Origin: Tetrahymena thermophila SB210
Taxonomy: Eukaryota; Ciliophora; Oligohymenophorea; Hymenostomatida; Tetrahymenidae
NCBI RefSeq assembly: GCF_000189635.1
Contig: NW_002475930.1
Location: 1 to 64,000 of the forward strand
Length of the DNA stretch: 64,000 nt
Direction of reading: 5' to 3'
Positions 50,474 through 64,000 of this stretch are shown here, in pieces (the first letter of the stretch is position 1; every line of letters starts with the position of its first letter). Position numbers and translations under genes: made by a program. The notes below the pieces were generated by a model, which saw nothing but the letters and a program-made list of their open reading frames with translations, ran no database searches and had not been told where the DNA came from.

Positions 50474-53400
50474 TCTCTGTTTTGGTTAATAATGATAATT
50501 CTTTCCTTGTTAAATTCTTATTAGCTATATTTGCTTCTCTTCTCCATTAAATTATTTAAAAATTTAAATTTGTTTAAATCTTGAAAGGCCTAATCAAAAT
50601 TTAAATAAACTCCTAGCCAATCAACCAAAATATATAATTTCTACTAAATAATTTTGAAAAAATATTGAATTAACTAAATTATGTTCGAATTCTTAATTGG
50701 TATTTTTAAATTAATTCATAGTTACATTATCTCCCATAACTTTTTTATCAATTTATAAATGAATGATATATTTAAAATTAACTAAATCTTACTAATTTTT
50801 TTATAGTAATTAGATTCCTACTTCCATAATTATTTTTAAATACTTTAATAGGATCTAATAAAAGTAACATTGATTAATAAATAAAGAGATATTTATTGCA
50901 TTCTAACCAAACCTTTTGATGTTTGTTTATTTGTGTGAAAGTTTGTTTTAGCTTTGAGAATAATTTCATAGATATGATATTATAAGGTGTAATAAATTAT
51001 ATATTTTTAAGATGGCTAAACAAAATTATTATTGATGTTGATATAAACTGTAGTTTTTAAAAAATAATTTCAATTAATGAATTTACATAATATGTTTGAG
51101 TCATCTACCCTTAATAGAAAAAATTAGTTAATAGAAGTAAGTAAAATATTAATTCAGTAATTATTTACTCTTTAATAAAATTTAAATTTAAAAAATTAAT
51201 TAATCATTTTGAAATTTTTAATGTGATTTTTAAAAAACAAACTATCCCAGCATACATACATAGATTTTATCAATTAAAATATATATTCGTTAAATTTTTT
51301 TATAATATTGCTGAGTATATTAATTTTTATTTTATTCTTATACTCTCATAACAAAAATTCTTAGTACTAATTTATTCAATAAATTAAATAAATTATTTGG
51401 ATAAACCAACCTTCCAAATTTGTAGTTATTATTTATATTAAATTATTATAAAATTTTATTAATATATTAATGTATATTATTTATCAAAAATTATATAAAT
51501 TATTTTTTTAGAAATCAATATTCTAATAAAAGCTAAAAACTTAAAAATTAATATTCTAATTAGTTCAAAATTCAGTTCAAAAAAATATTTAATTTCAAAA
51601 GGGTTAATAAATATCAACAATTAAGAATAATAAAAAAATATTTTATTTTATTCCAATGTTAAGCATGCATATCTAAACTATCTAAAATTATGAAGTATCT
51701 TTTAAACTAGTGTATTGATATAAATATTTAATCTTAGTTTAAGAAATTAGATTTAATTATTTTTACAAATTTTAAGTCATTTTTAGTTAACTTGTCAATA
51801 ATTAAAATCATAATCTAAAATTTAATTTTATTGAATTAGTTTATTTTTTAAAACAGAAAAATGCTTTAAAGTTTTTTCAAAAATTAAAAATTCTAATTAC
51901 TATTTAAGAATATTTCAAAATAATAATTCAAATAATTATTATCAGGATAAGAATTCGAAAGTGTAAAATCTTAATTAAAATTAAATAATACATCTATTGT
52001 GCTTCTAAGGGATGTAACTCTTTAGCATTCGTAAAGAAACTAAAAATGTTTAAATCTCTTGTTATTTATAAAAGGCAATAACTATTTTCAATTTAATTAA
52101 CAAATAGAAAGTACTTTTAGTTCTTAAAGTTTTCAATAGATTTTTATTTAAAACTTAATAATGTAGGATAAAATTATTTAAAATGAATAAGGTACTCAAA
52201 ATAATAAAAGTTTTTTTGCAGAGAGAAAAAATGTCAAAGCCAATCTTTGTTTTAACTAAAAAATATATTAAATTTATTCAAAACAAGTTTTTTATTATCA
52301 ACTAATTTAATCAAAAAATCAATTTTATTCATAATATTTTTAATTATTAAGAGCAACAATTTTTAGGATCAGTAATTCATTCACTTATGAATATAATAAT
52401 TTAAGAATACTTATCTGCTGTTATTATTAATTGTTATATAAATTCGGCTTATGAATTATTACCATAGAATAGTACCTATTATAAAGCAGAATAGTATTCA
52501 TTCCACCCATCTAAAAAAACTTACTTATATTGATAATTATTTTTTTAAAAGATTCTTATGAGCAATATATACAATAATATTAGAACTGAAGAACTACAGA
52601 AAAAGACATACTGATTCTACAAATATCACAAATCTTTTAAAACTATTTATTTATAATTTTGCATAATCATATTAATTTTGTTGTTTTATATTATCCAAAT
52701 ACAAAATTTATTCAATAGGGAATAATAAGGAGAAACTATGGTAAAAAAATATTATTTTCCTCTTTTTAATTATTATTTAAAATTATAACATTGGAGTCAA
52801 TATTTTGCTAAATATATATTTTGTGTCTTTTTATAAAATTAATTTATGCAAAGAAATAAAAATAATCAAACAAATTTTAAAAAAACAAAGTCTTCCTAAT
52901 TTCTAGGTAGTATTAAATATTTAAAAAATGACACAAAATTTTATTTGTTATTATTTATTTGTGTTTCTAAGTTAAATTGTTAAATGAATTTAAAATTAAT
53001 TAGGGTTAAATAATTTACTAAATTTAAATTAAATTTTAACTCAGGTGTGTATGTATGTATGATTTAAAACTTAAATTCTCAACAAAAATTAATTTAGAGT
53101 GTCAAACCTAAATTTTTAATTCTTAGTTTAATTTAAACTAAAATATTATGTCAACTATTTTCTTTTTATCCATTCTAAAAGTGTTTATTTTAAATATTTA
53201 AACTTTTTGTTAATTAGTTAGTTAAATAAAATAATAAAACCAATTTAATCATCCTATCATTGTTGATTAGATCAAATTTTTTTCACATAATTTTACAGAA
53301 ATTACAATATCATAATCTGTCTGCTTTATCATAAGAATAAAGTCAAAATCTATATTTGCTCACTCCCTCAATAATCCATCTGAAATTATTGAATTAATGA

Positions 53401-55631
53401 ACTTTTAAGAAATTATTTTTTAAATTAAAAAAATTAATTTCGTCGACGATTTTATCATTTAATAAATTACATAAATTTTTTATTAAACGAACTTTTACTT
53501 GTAAAAAATTTAAATATAAATTGAAATTGTTTGAAATTATTAGAATTATTTTTTAATTTTTAAACTCATTTAAAAAATAAAATATACTGCACTTTCGCCT
53601 TAATTAATGGTGATTTATATTAATACCCAAAATTATAAAAAAAATTAGTACCTAAATTTATTGGAAAAGTTTTACAAGCACTGGGTCTTAATTAAGGAGA
53701 ATATACAATAATTTATATTTTAAAATTTTTTATAATTAAATGATTGATTAGTACAATAAAATCAATCTATTTATAAATTACAAAGGAATTTATTTTTATT
53801 ATAAATTGAGATATAATTTTTTAATGAAAAAAATTTTTATTAAAAACAGCAAATATTTGATTTTAAACTTATTGAAAATATTTTAAGCAACTAATTAATG
53901 CTTTTAAAATTATTTTAAGAATCTATCGATCAAATACTTTTGAAAATATTATATTGATATTGAGTTTTTATTAATTTAATTAACTTTTAATAGAACATTA
54001 AAAATTAATAGTATTGTAGTGAGTTAATTAATAAGTATTAAAATTTATAGAAATATAATTTACAGTTTTTGTATCAACAGAACATTTTTTTTTTACTCAT
54101 AAGTATCATTTTAAAAAAGAAAATACTATAAGATTAAATAATACATAAAATAAATAATTATTAAAAAATTTTGTAAGTAGATTTGATAAAAAGAAACAAT
54201 TAAATATAATATTTAAAATAAAGAGTAAACCTATCTTCTTATTTCGTTAAAAGTATTTTTAGATTATATGCTTACTGATTAATAATAAAATAAAAAACTA
54301 GTTGATAGGCCATATTATTTTTTTGGTTTTATAAAATAATAAAACATAAATTTTTCATATGATTTAAGTAAGAATTCTTAGAATTAATTACTTTAAAAAT
54401 GTTATTAAATAAAAAATATTATTAAATACAATATATTATTATATTTTGATTGAGTGAGGATAACACAAAAAATAAATATATAAATCATTTGTTTGAAATA
54501 ATAGAATTTTTAGAGTAACAAATTACAATGAAATCACAACAAGAGTCCATCCATTATTACTTTAGAATTTTAGTTCCTTCAATAAATGCTATGTTTATCT
54601 AGTTTATTTTAAGGTAAAAAATTAGTTCTAAATTTATCTTGCAATGCAAATTATTTGTGAATTAAAGAGTAATTTGATAGAATTTATAATAAAAAGAAAG
54701 TTAATATTAGTAAAAAGTAACTTGAAAAAGAAAATAGATATTTTAAACTATTTTATCATAATGAAAATACAAAAAAAATAGTGTAACTAAATTTAACAAT
54801 AATAAAAAAAACAGTCATACAATTTTATTACATAAAAGTGGTTGGCTGTAAATTTTGAAGTTATTCTTTTACCAATTAGCAAAATAAAAAATAATCAGTA
54901 GCTCTGCAATAAATTAATATTTGTTTCTTTGGTATTACAATCAAAAATAAAAATAAAAATGGAAATAAAAAAGTATGCTTTTTAAAGATAAGGTTTCTTT
55001 CTTTGTTTTTTTATCTATCTATTTATTTATCTATCTCTCTCTATATTTATCTAAATAATTAATTAATTAATCTATTTGTTTATTTTGTTATTGAATGTAA
55101 AAATTTTTGACTCTTTTGAATGATTTAATTGATATAATTTATTATCAAAAAAATTAAGAAAGCTTTTGAAGATTTTAAGCAATAATATTCGAAAATAAAT
55201 AGCAAAAGCAATTAATATAGTAATAAAAAGTAAAGATCTCTCATATTTTAAATAGATTTTGCAACTAGAGAATTACATTTTTAGATCAAGCAAAGTCAAC
55301 ATAGAAGTAATTAACTAAGGCATAGATACCTAGTTTTCATCCATTAATATCAATAAGCAAAGCTCTAACCATTTTACAATAAAAAATCTAATTATTTACT
55401 CGAGAAAAGCTTGATTACTAGATAGATATTCACATTTGTGAAAGTAAAGCAAAAAATCCATTAATTAGCTAACTTTGGTATAAAAACATTAAAAATTATC
55501 CAGCAGCAGCTAAAATTGTTTTAATAAGTATAGGACTCAACTAAATACAACCAATTTTTTAAGGAATAGCTGAAAGAAAATCGCACACTCTTTAAATTCA
55601 AAATTCTAAAAGAAATATAATAAAGTGAACA
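49741..55631. other. AT-rich intergenic DNA, 5.9 kb
   Basis: Apart from the tetranucleotide microsatellite at 50433 I see no gene, RNA or repeat that can be named. The sequence is A/T-rich with many homopolymer runs. The last 400 bases are the likely promoter and leader of the RING gene. Confidence 0.55.
50433..50477. repeat. Compound tetranucleotide microsatellite (GTCT)n(ATCT)n
   Basis: Six GTCT units run straight into about five ATCT units. The change from GTCT to ATCT in a single block suggests one base substitution spread by slippage. Confidence 0.9.
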
Positions 55632-58600
55632 ATGGGAAATTGTTGCTCATATCCTGATAAAATACAAGAAAAAGAACATGAAGTAATTACTGTACAATTC
55701 ATTTTTTTCTTTAAATAACTAGTATTATTGCAATCATAGCTTTGAATAATTATGAATCATAACCAGCTAGCTGAACCCTTGTATTTTTAATATTCATATA
55801 AGCCAACAGAGTCTCTTCGATCGAATTCTTTATTAATTATTTATTAGTGTTTTAGTAATACAATATGCAAAATAAAGTAGCCAAAATTAATCATAATAAA
55901 TATATTCACTCTTGCAGGTTATTCATGAGCAAAAAATATATTTATTTTCATAAATATATTTAGCATTGTATTTTGAATGGCTATTATTTAGCTTGTTTAC
56001 AATTTAACGTTTTTCGAATAACAAAAAAGGGAATAATTTTTATTTGCCAATGAATCAATCAATCAGCAATCCATCCAATAAATAGAATGGAAATAGTAGC
56101 AACTGTAATATTAAACGGCTATTACTTTTTTAATTCATATAATACTCAAAGTGAAAATTTGCAATAATTATTTTAAAATATTAATTTTGAATGCCTAAAT
56201 ATAGTTTATCTGTGAAAATTTATAATTTATAAAATTAAATAAAAATTATTAGTAGTAGTCATAAAACGAAAATAGTTCTTACCATGGGAATACAAATTCA
56301 AAAGCTAATAGTAAAGGAGATATCGTTAATCATCAATCTTAGATTCATGGAGAAACAAAAAGAGAGGATACTAATTAATTTGATTCACAAGAAAACAATT
56401 AGCCTTTGATGCAGTCCATGCATAAATAAAATACTCCAAATAGTGTGGGCAATATCCCTAGTAACACAAATATACAACCCAGTGTAGTTTAAAGTGGAAC
56501 GAATATATAGCCTTCAAGCTATGCAGTTTAGCACAGAAATAGTGGTGGATTTAACCAAGCTATCAATCCCTCAATGATGGAGAGCAGCTCATTAAATGGG
56601 CATTAAAGACCTGGGACAATAATATAGGGAAATAAAGGTAAAATTAATCATTTTAATTTCCTAAATAAATAAATAATAATTTACAAACTTATTTCTATAT
56701 TTTGGAAATGCATAAATAGTCATTTTATTTTTAATTAATTTGAGCTGTAAGTAAATAAGTAAATAACTAAGTAAGAAAGAAAGAAAGCAAGTGTTTAGTT
56801 TGTTGCATTAACCATAAATAAGCAAAGCATATATATTAAATAAGAAGAATTTTAAAATTTAATTTAAGTGATTTAATTTATAATAATAAATTTTAACATT
56901 CAAAGCAAACACTTTGAAATTTATTATCAAATGTTAACAAGATTTTTAATATCTTATCCAACTAACTTTCTTAAAATTAATTGAAATTTTTAAGAAAATT
57001 ACTTTAATTTTTTAGATTTTTTTGAATTATAATTAATAAATGATTGAATTTATTTTTAAAATTTTATTTAATCTTTGTAATTTTTTAGTTCTAACCATAG
57101 TTAAATTTAAAATGGATTTAAATATTATTTTTTTAATTCTAGATGATTTAGGTTCATAAAAGGCTGCTAGACTTGATACATAAGAAAGGGAATTCAAAGA
57201 AGGAATTGTAGATGCATCTATTTAGTAGTATGTTGTGAGAACAAAAGACTAAATGTAGAATTCAGATATGCAAAAATTTTTATTCTTATGCAGAAGCGAC
57301 ACTTCAAAATCATTCATTCTTTAGATATCGCATTCTTAAGCTCAGCAATAAGGATCAACCCAAACTTTGTTTGATGTAGCTTAGAAATATATAAAATAGC
57401 AATACTCTACTGATGCAATTAGCCTAGAGTTATTATTTGGAATGTAAAATATGCAGAAGTCTCTGTAATATCATTAGGATTGTTTTCCTGCTTACTTCAA
57501 AACTAAGGAAATATTTGAGGAACCCTACTACATACAAGTTTAGCTTCCACCTTCTGCTAAAAATCAAGGAAATCCTACATGGATTTAATAGTTAGTTTTT
57601 GCATCTATGACCATAGATGATGTAAAAAAAGAGCTGTGCAAGATAGATCCTAATTTAAATATAAATGCTTGCTCTATGTATAAAATAATCGAAGATTAAA
57701 GCAATGCTTCTCCTCTACAATCTAAAGGCAGAATAAACACTTAAGAATTTAATGCAAGTCCATAAAGCTGGGTACCACTATTAGATGAAGAAAAATTAGG
57801 TTTAAACGGCCATGACTAACTCTTTGCGATCAGAAATATGGATGATGAAAAGACCCCAATAATGAATGGATCATAAGTAAACGGTGTTGCTAGTGGAAAT
57901 GAAATGTATTGGCCATCAGATAACAGTTAATAAGGATCTTCCACCTAAGAAGTTTAGTTAAAAAAGAAAGATGAATAGCCTTACAGAAAGGTATTAATTG
58001 GTATCAATATAGAATATGAGTGTAAAAATTCACAATGCAAGTTAAATGGCAAAAGAGCAGTAAAAAATGTAGGTATTGGAATTTACGATCTAACAGAAAA
58101 CTCAAAATTATCATGTCTTCAATGTAAATCTAATCAAAATACTTAAATCCATTAAATCGGATTCTACTAATGTAGATTCGCATACACAGGAATATAAGAC
58201 TTAAAAAAAAAATCTTCACCAAAATGGTAAATATCTTTTTCTTCTTAAACATTGAAGAAACTAGACTAAAAAGAAGTTCTTAGAAAACCTACTCACAACC
58301 ATTAAAATTGGAGTTACTTCCTTGATACTTAGCAATGGACCCGATTTAAATTATATGCAAAAAGAATATCTAATTATCATAAATTAAATGAAAACGAAGA
58401 GTTTCTCCATTCTCTCTAACTTGAAGATGTTTCTTCCCATAAAATGTGTGGAGTCTGCAAACAAAATGTTTAAGACTAGATGCAGCATACATTAGACTGT
58501 GGTCACTCTTACCATAAGTTATGTTTGAATCTTCTTCCTCAAATATTTTCATCAATCCGCTGTCCATTATGTGTAAGTTTTTTTTTATTATAAAAAATGC

Positions 58601-59262
58601 AAAATTAAAATGATTTTTTTAAATAAATAGAAATGAAGTGAAATGGCAAAAAAACTAACAATTCAATATAAATTAGTTTATAAATACGTAAATAGATAAA
58701 TAGAAAAATAGCTGGATAAATAGATAGATAAATAAATAAATACAGTACTGATTTATTTTAATTATGAACATGGAGTTTTGATGTACCTATAGATTATAAT
58801 AAAGTAGATAGTCTCATTCTTTTATTCTTTATACTTTTGAATATATTAATAAATAAATAAATATAAATTCTCTAAAAATAATGAATAATATAAATTATAA
58901 AATATTATAAATTATTTAACTTTAAATAAATAAATAAGCAAAAAAACAAACAAACAAACTTACCTTTTTATTTTATATTATGTAATATATTTCTCAAAAC
59001 ATTAAATGATTGCCAGTCTTCGTTTTCGCTTTTACAACAAATTTACTTAAAATAGTTAGGAAATTTATATTAAATATTTATTATCATTTTATCAAATTTA
59101 CATTTTATCTTTGCAAACCAACTATTCTTACAAAATATTAAACTTAAAAATATTTTAATTTTTATTTTACAGGATTTGAATTGGATTAATTATCTATCAT
59201 ATTATTTATGTTAGGCTAAAAAATATTTAATTTTTATGTCAGCAATCTCAAAGATTTTTTGA
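55632..59262 (+). CDS. Lipid-anchored RING-H2 protein, about 651 aa
   Basis: Exons 55632-55682, 56253-56637, 57143-58572 and 59173-59262, phases consistent. MGNCCS has Gly2 plus adjacent cysteines, the pattern for N-myristoylation followed by palmitoylation, so a membrane site is likely. Residues 18-150 are a polar, Asn/Ser/Gln-rich linker. The middle has Cys pairs (ECKNSQCK; LSCLQCKS; FYQCRF) that may bind another metal. A RING-H2 finger occupies 581-622: C581-x2-C584, C598-x-H600, H603-x2-C606, C619-x2-C622, with CPLC as the last pair, as in E3 ubiquitin ligases. The 3' end is uncertain: a good GTAAGT donor follows CPLC and joins a short exon ending LIFMSAISKIF, but reading straight on also stays open and ends at TGA 58639-58641. 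Confidence 0.88.
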
Positions 59263-60863
59263 AGATATTAACAAAAATTTAATTAATAACAATAATACTT
59301 AAAAAAATATATTTTTGATGATATTTTATTTCAGTTAATTTATTCTTGTAAGAATTTTTAGATGAATAAATAAATAATTTTGGTTTTTTTATAGACTTAA
59401 TTTTTAATTATAGAAGTAAATTTTTTTAAGTTTGTAATTAAATTTAATCATAAATTATTTCCAAAAAAAATTATAAAAATGTTATGATTGATTGATTGTA
59501 AATTAAGTTGTTAAAAAAAGTAATTAATATTTTTTTAAGCATGATAAAAAATTCTTTTTTTTAATATCTGAACTATCTAAATCTAAAAATTTATTTAAAA
59601 TATGGCATATTATTTGCAAGAGAAGTATTTAGATAGGTATATAAACCATATTTATTAGCTATCTTTTGTTTGAAATTTTTTAGTTTTTGATAAATTAATT
59701 AAATGCTTTTTAAATTTTCATCTGATTTGAATTACAAAATTTAATATTAAATTATATTTTAACTAAATTTCAATAAACTTTTTGGAAATAAATAAATAAT
59801 ATGTTAAAATATAATTTTTAGATGCTATTTATTTATGTTTTTTCTAAAATAAATAGAATAATGACTAATAAAAAATTTGTCTGATTGAGATAAAAATAAT
59901 ATTGATGAAAAAATTTAAAAGCTCAAATTGTAATAGTCAAATTTAATATTAAAAATCTTAAATGATAATTGCTATAATGAATGAGTGCGTTTTAACAATT
60001 AAATATTTTTATTCTAATCTTCTAAAAAAGTAGAATCAATCTACTATAACTTAATTTGGTGTTACCTTTTTTGGCATAGCCTTTATTTAATTAACCACAA
60101 AAGCTAGCCAATAAATAAATGGACAGTAATTTAACCACTCATCAAAATCTTGAAAGCAGATTCCGCATATGAAAATCTATCTTAAAATTTAAATCATTCC
60201 TTTCTAAGGGTTAAATAAACTTTTAATTAATTAATAATTATTATTGATTGCATTTAGACAATTAATTATTGTTGCTTAATAGAAATTTCAATAAGGGGTC
60301 TGATAATATGTTAATACTGGTAAATCATAATTTAATTAAATTCATTAGAATTACGCATAATTAATTTGAAGAAAAGTGGAGATTAGCAAAAAGCAAATTA
60401 ATATTATTTATTAATTAATTAAGTAAGTAAGCAAACAAGTCATTCATTAATAAGGAAGTTCTTTAAAGCAGCATAAAGAAAAAGAATAAGGTAGCCTTTA
60501 AGCAGATATTTTTATATTCTCTTTTGGAGAAAGTACTTGATTTGCTATCAAAAACTATAAAATTAAATAAAAAAAAGATAGTTAATTTATTGATTGATTG
60601 ACAAACAAATAATCTTTAAGGGTTAAGCCATAGGCTTTTAAGTGTTTAGTTAACAACATTATATATAGCTGTATAATTAAATAGTACCAAAAATTATAAT
60701 AGAAATTCTAAAATTAAAGAAAATATCTAAATTATTGACTGAAGGATAACTCTAATTACTTGCTTCCTTCCTTGAACATTTTTGTTTTTTAGCAGATAGT
60801 TTATACTTTTAGAAGAAAAGTAATCTTCAGATTAGTTGATATAAAGGTTTAGAAGAAATTAAA
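59263..60863. other. AT-rich intergenic DNA between two plus-strand genes
   Basis: I see no gene here. This is the 3' flank of the RING gene and the upstream region of the casein kinase gene. Short tandem runs (attgattgattg, aagtaagtaagcaaac) are present but nothing further can be named. Confidence 0.6.
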
Positions 60864-63800
60864 ATGAATAATTTTGAAGACTCTTCAAGTGGGATTGGCG
60901 TAGGATCAATCGTGGGGAATAAATTTAGATTAGAAGAAAAGTTAGGATAGGGCTCGTTCGGCATGATATTTAAATGCATTAATTTAGAGAATTAAGAAGT
61001 TTATGCGATGAAAATGGAAAAAAGAAATTAACGTCATTCAAGCATGCTTGTGAGAGAAATTAAAGTAATGATGGAATTAAAAAATGAATTTGGGTATGCG
61101 AGAATGATAACATATGGCAAAGATGAAGATTATAATTATGTAGTTATGACTAATTTAGGTAAAAATTTGGATAGCATCTTAAAGAAATGTGGATAACGCT
61201 TTTCTTTAGCAACCTGTATGAATATTGCAGAACAAATGATTACTAGATTAGAAGTCCTGCATAATCACAATCTAATACACAGAGATATAAAGCCAGAAAA
61301 TTTTGTAATCGGACCAGATCGCAGTTTTAATCAGGTTTATTTGATAGATTTCGGCTTGGCTAAATATTACAAGTGAGATTTATTTATTTAACAATTAATA
61401 TTATCTTTTAAATCACCCCTTTTCATTTTATATTTGATTCAACTGAAAATGCATGTTAATTTACATAGGCGAAAAACTTAGAAATAATATTTAGTTTTGT
61501 TTGTGCTAAAATACCTTCCTAATAGAACCAAAAAAATAAGTTGAATAAGATCGATAAATATTAGCAAAATTATACTTTCACTGCAAGAATAATATTAAAA
61601 ATAAGTGAAGATTGTGTTAAGATTGTAAAAAAACCGACTTTATGTTGGTATTATTTTAAATCAGTCTATTTTTAGCCATAAACAGCGAGTTTTTGTAATA
61701 TCGATAAAAAAAGCAACAAAAGTTATATACATTAAATGGATAAGCAAGCAAAAAAACAAAAAGAGTGATTGGCTTTTGATTGTATTTAATCAATTGATTA
61801 TTTGTTTAATTAATTAATGTGCTAAATTAAGATGATTTTTACATAATAAAAATAAATTCAAAGAAATAGACAATTTTTTTAAAATAAGCATCCAAAATTT
61901 TATTAATTGATTGTTTATTTGATAGATTTATTTAAGAGTTTATATAAATATTTACAAAAGATAGCTAACTTTTTTATATCCTCCAAAATCTAATAGCATA
62001 AATTATTTTATTATATTTTAAGTTAAATAAATTTGGATATTTCAAGCTAATTTTAAAAGAATATTTTTAATCTTTATTTTAATAAAATTCAAATCTATTA
62101 TATAGGGATAGCGAAGGAAATCATATTCCTGTGGTTGAAAAGAAAGGAATGATAGGTACTGCTAGATATGCAAGTATCAATGCTCACTAAGGACTTGAAC
62201 AATCGAGAAGAGATGATTTAGAAGCTCTTGGATATGTTTTACTTTATTTCATTAGAGGAAAACTTCCATGGTAGCAAATATACGCAGAGACAAAAGATGA
62301 AAAATATGAGAAAATAAAAAACATGAAAATGAATTATCCTCTCGAGCAATTATGTGAAGGATGCCCAAACGAACTAGTGTAGTATCTAAGAATGGTCAAA
62401 AAGCTTGAATTCACTGAGCAGCCAAATTATGCAGCACTAAAAGCCCTATTCAAAAAGGTTATTACTGATAAAAAACTAGAAATCCAGTCTTAAAATGTTG
62501 ACTGGGAAAACTTGCCAGACTATCGCCATCGCAAAAAATTTCAAACACCCCAAGATCTCCCTTAACAGACAAGCCAGAAGGAAATAGCATCGCGACAGTA
62601 ATAGCTACGGCAATAGTAGCAGTTATTTTAATAGCAATAATCTTTATAAAAGCTCCAATCTAAAGAATTATTGAATTAAAATAACGCTGGTGGAGCAGGA
62701 GGTCCTGCTGGAGGGGGAGAAATAACAGAAAACAAAAAGGTATAGAAAATTACTTCGTAAAATAATATTCCAAGCGCTTTGTAAAATAATGAAAAACAAA
62801 ACTAAAACAATCAAAAAGCTACCATTCAAACAGAAAATATCCATAATTCTCATAGCAAATAAAATATAGACCATAAAAAATAATCAATTTTATAATAATA
62901 ATAATAATAACAATAATAATAACAATAACAACTATAATAACAATAATAATAACAATAATAAACATAATAAAGTAACAATTATCAAGCCTCGGCTTCATAA
63001 GAATTTTCTAAATAACTTTAAAGCCAAAATCAAATTGGTAACATTAATAATATATCACCTCCTGGTGGGCCATAAAAGAATACAAGCTTAGTTAATGCTT
63101 TGCACTCACCTGAAACAGGAAAATTTGGAGGAGAATCAAAAACTAATGCAATTAATGACAGTGCTTTGGAAAAAAATATAAATAATGAAAAAAATAGCAA
63201 AAATGCTGGAAGCACTTTGGTTAATATTATAAACTAAAATGGAAATCATCAACAAGGTTCGAATAATTAAATTAATAATAGAGAAGTCAGTGTTAGTATC
63301 TTAAATAATCATCCTAATTTCTAGCTTAATTCTTCACAAAATAATTCTATTAATGGATTACAACATTCTAACAATAGTCCTGTAAACAATCCTAATAGCA
63401 GTACTCTTATCGGAAACGGTTTGCATGAAAAACGTAACAGCTTTTTACATGCAATTAATTAAATGCATGGAAACAGTAATAATCTATTAACTGTACCAAC
63501 AAAAGATGTAGCTTCATTATCTGTCACATCGATAACCGGAACTAGTAAATTGAATAATTACTCAGGATCTGATAGCGATGATATAGTAGATGAAGGGGGT
63601 ATTCAATTCTCAGGAGACATGATTAATAAGAATGCAAGCCCTTTGACGACTTCAGATATTAGAAAAGACATTAGAACAAGAAGTCTTGTTATTAGATAAA
63701 GTCAACTGGACATTGGTGAGCTAGATTTGAATAGATTTCATGACCATAGCTCAAGCTAAAGCAAGAAAGTGCATCAAGTGGGTAACTCTATGAATCATCA

Positions 63801-64000
63801 GTAAAATGGCTATTCACACTCAGCCTTAGATAACTATGTAAAGCATGAAGAAAATTATGATGATAGAGGTAATTTTCATCAGCATAGTGAGTAAATTTCC
63901 CCAAGAAGGCAAACGAATGGCAAAAAATCTTCACAACAACATAATGAAAATAATTCAAAGTAAAGCTAAACAACTTCAAGCCAAAAGATGCAAAACTAAG
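60864..64000 (+). CDS. Casein kinase 1 family protein kinase, 3' end beyond window
   Basis: Exon 1 60864-61372, intron 61373-62105 (733 nt), exon 2 from 62106, still open at the window edge. The ATG follows a purine-rich leader. The catalytic domain is complete: GQGSFG (28-33), the ATP lysine K50 in YAMKMEKR, LIHRDIKPENFVIG with HRD at 139-141, LIDFGLAKYYK with DFG at 162-164, then GTARYASINAH and a RRDDLEALGYVLLYFIRG block, all hallmarks of casein kinase 1 (no APE; SIN variant present). The kinase ends near residue 340, and an unusually long low-complexity tail follows, rich in Gln, Asn and Ser and holding a 23-codon Gln tract. Casein kinase 1 enzymes phosphorylate acidic or primed Ser/Thr sites; ciliates have many copies, and the tail probably sets location or partners (inference). 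Confidence 0.93.
62893..62961 (+). repeat. Polyglutamine tract in the casein kinase tail, mostly TAA codons
   Basis: A trinucleotide run of 23 in-frame codons: 17 TAA, 5 CAA and one CTA (Leu). In the standard code this would be a string of stops; in the ciliate code it is a near-pure Gln run. TAA and CAA differ by one base, so slippage and point change together can lengthen the tract without harm. Confidence 0.9.

Noticed and set aside
55290-55380. Minus-strand stretch resembling a tRNA D-arm (tggttagagc)
   Set aside because: No acceptor stem, anticodon arm or T-loop can be folded around it.

Overview
The window begins at a natural chromosome end: 64 copies of C4A2 telomeric repeat, followed by very AT-rich DNA. 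Genes are open only if TAA and TAG are read as glutamine and TGA is the sole stop. Introns are short to medium, AT-rich and GT...AG. Together these point to a macronuclear chromosome of a Tetrahymena-type oligohymenophorean ciliate. Standard-code ORF calls are misleading here, so the gene models were rebuilt by hand with the ciliate code and checked for reading phase across every intron.

Layout. 1-385 telomere. 386-5490 subtelomere: a C-terminal-looking coding fragment on the minus strand, then 11 leucine-rich-repeat (LRR) exons, each exactly 90 nt and all in the same phase, separated by similar introns. One of these introns carries a small TA-flanked inverted-repeat element. 6218-16536 (minus) a 3118-residue membrane protein in five exons. 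16793-17285 (plus) a small unrecognised gene. 17.3-23.4 kb no convincing gene. 23381-24745 (plus) a membrane RING-CH ubiquitin-ligase-like protein. 27604-28926 (minus) a 440-residue helical protein, possibly mitochondrial. 29413-35782 (minus) a 14-exon multi-pass PAS protein of the ciliate TmcB-like type. 37062-40032 (plus) a divergent kinase-fold protein with a glutamine-rich tail; one of its introns holds a 110-bp element with G11/C10 ends and an 8-bp target duplication. 45867-48299 (minus) a single-exon CCT-domain protein. 55632-59262 (plus) a RING-H2 protein with a lipid-anchor N-terminus. 60864 to the window end (plus) a casein-kinase-1 family kinase with a long Q/N-rich tail, cut by the window.

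The genes look like independent ciliate transcription units, not a pathway cluster. Several fit membrane or signalling roles (large surface protein, PAS protein, two RING proteins, two kinases), but no functional link between them can be read from the sequence. Large gene-free AT-rich stretches (17.3-23.4, 40.0-45.9 and 48.3-55.6 kb) separate them. The most unusual structures are the exon-per-repeat LRR array beside the telomere, the G11/C10 element, the CCT-domain gene, and two introns of length 3n that contain no TGA.
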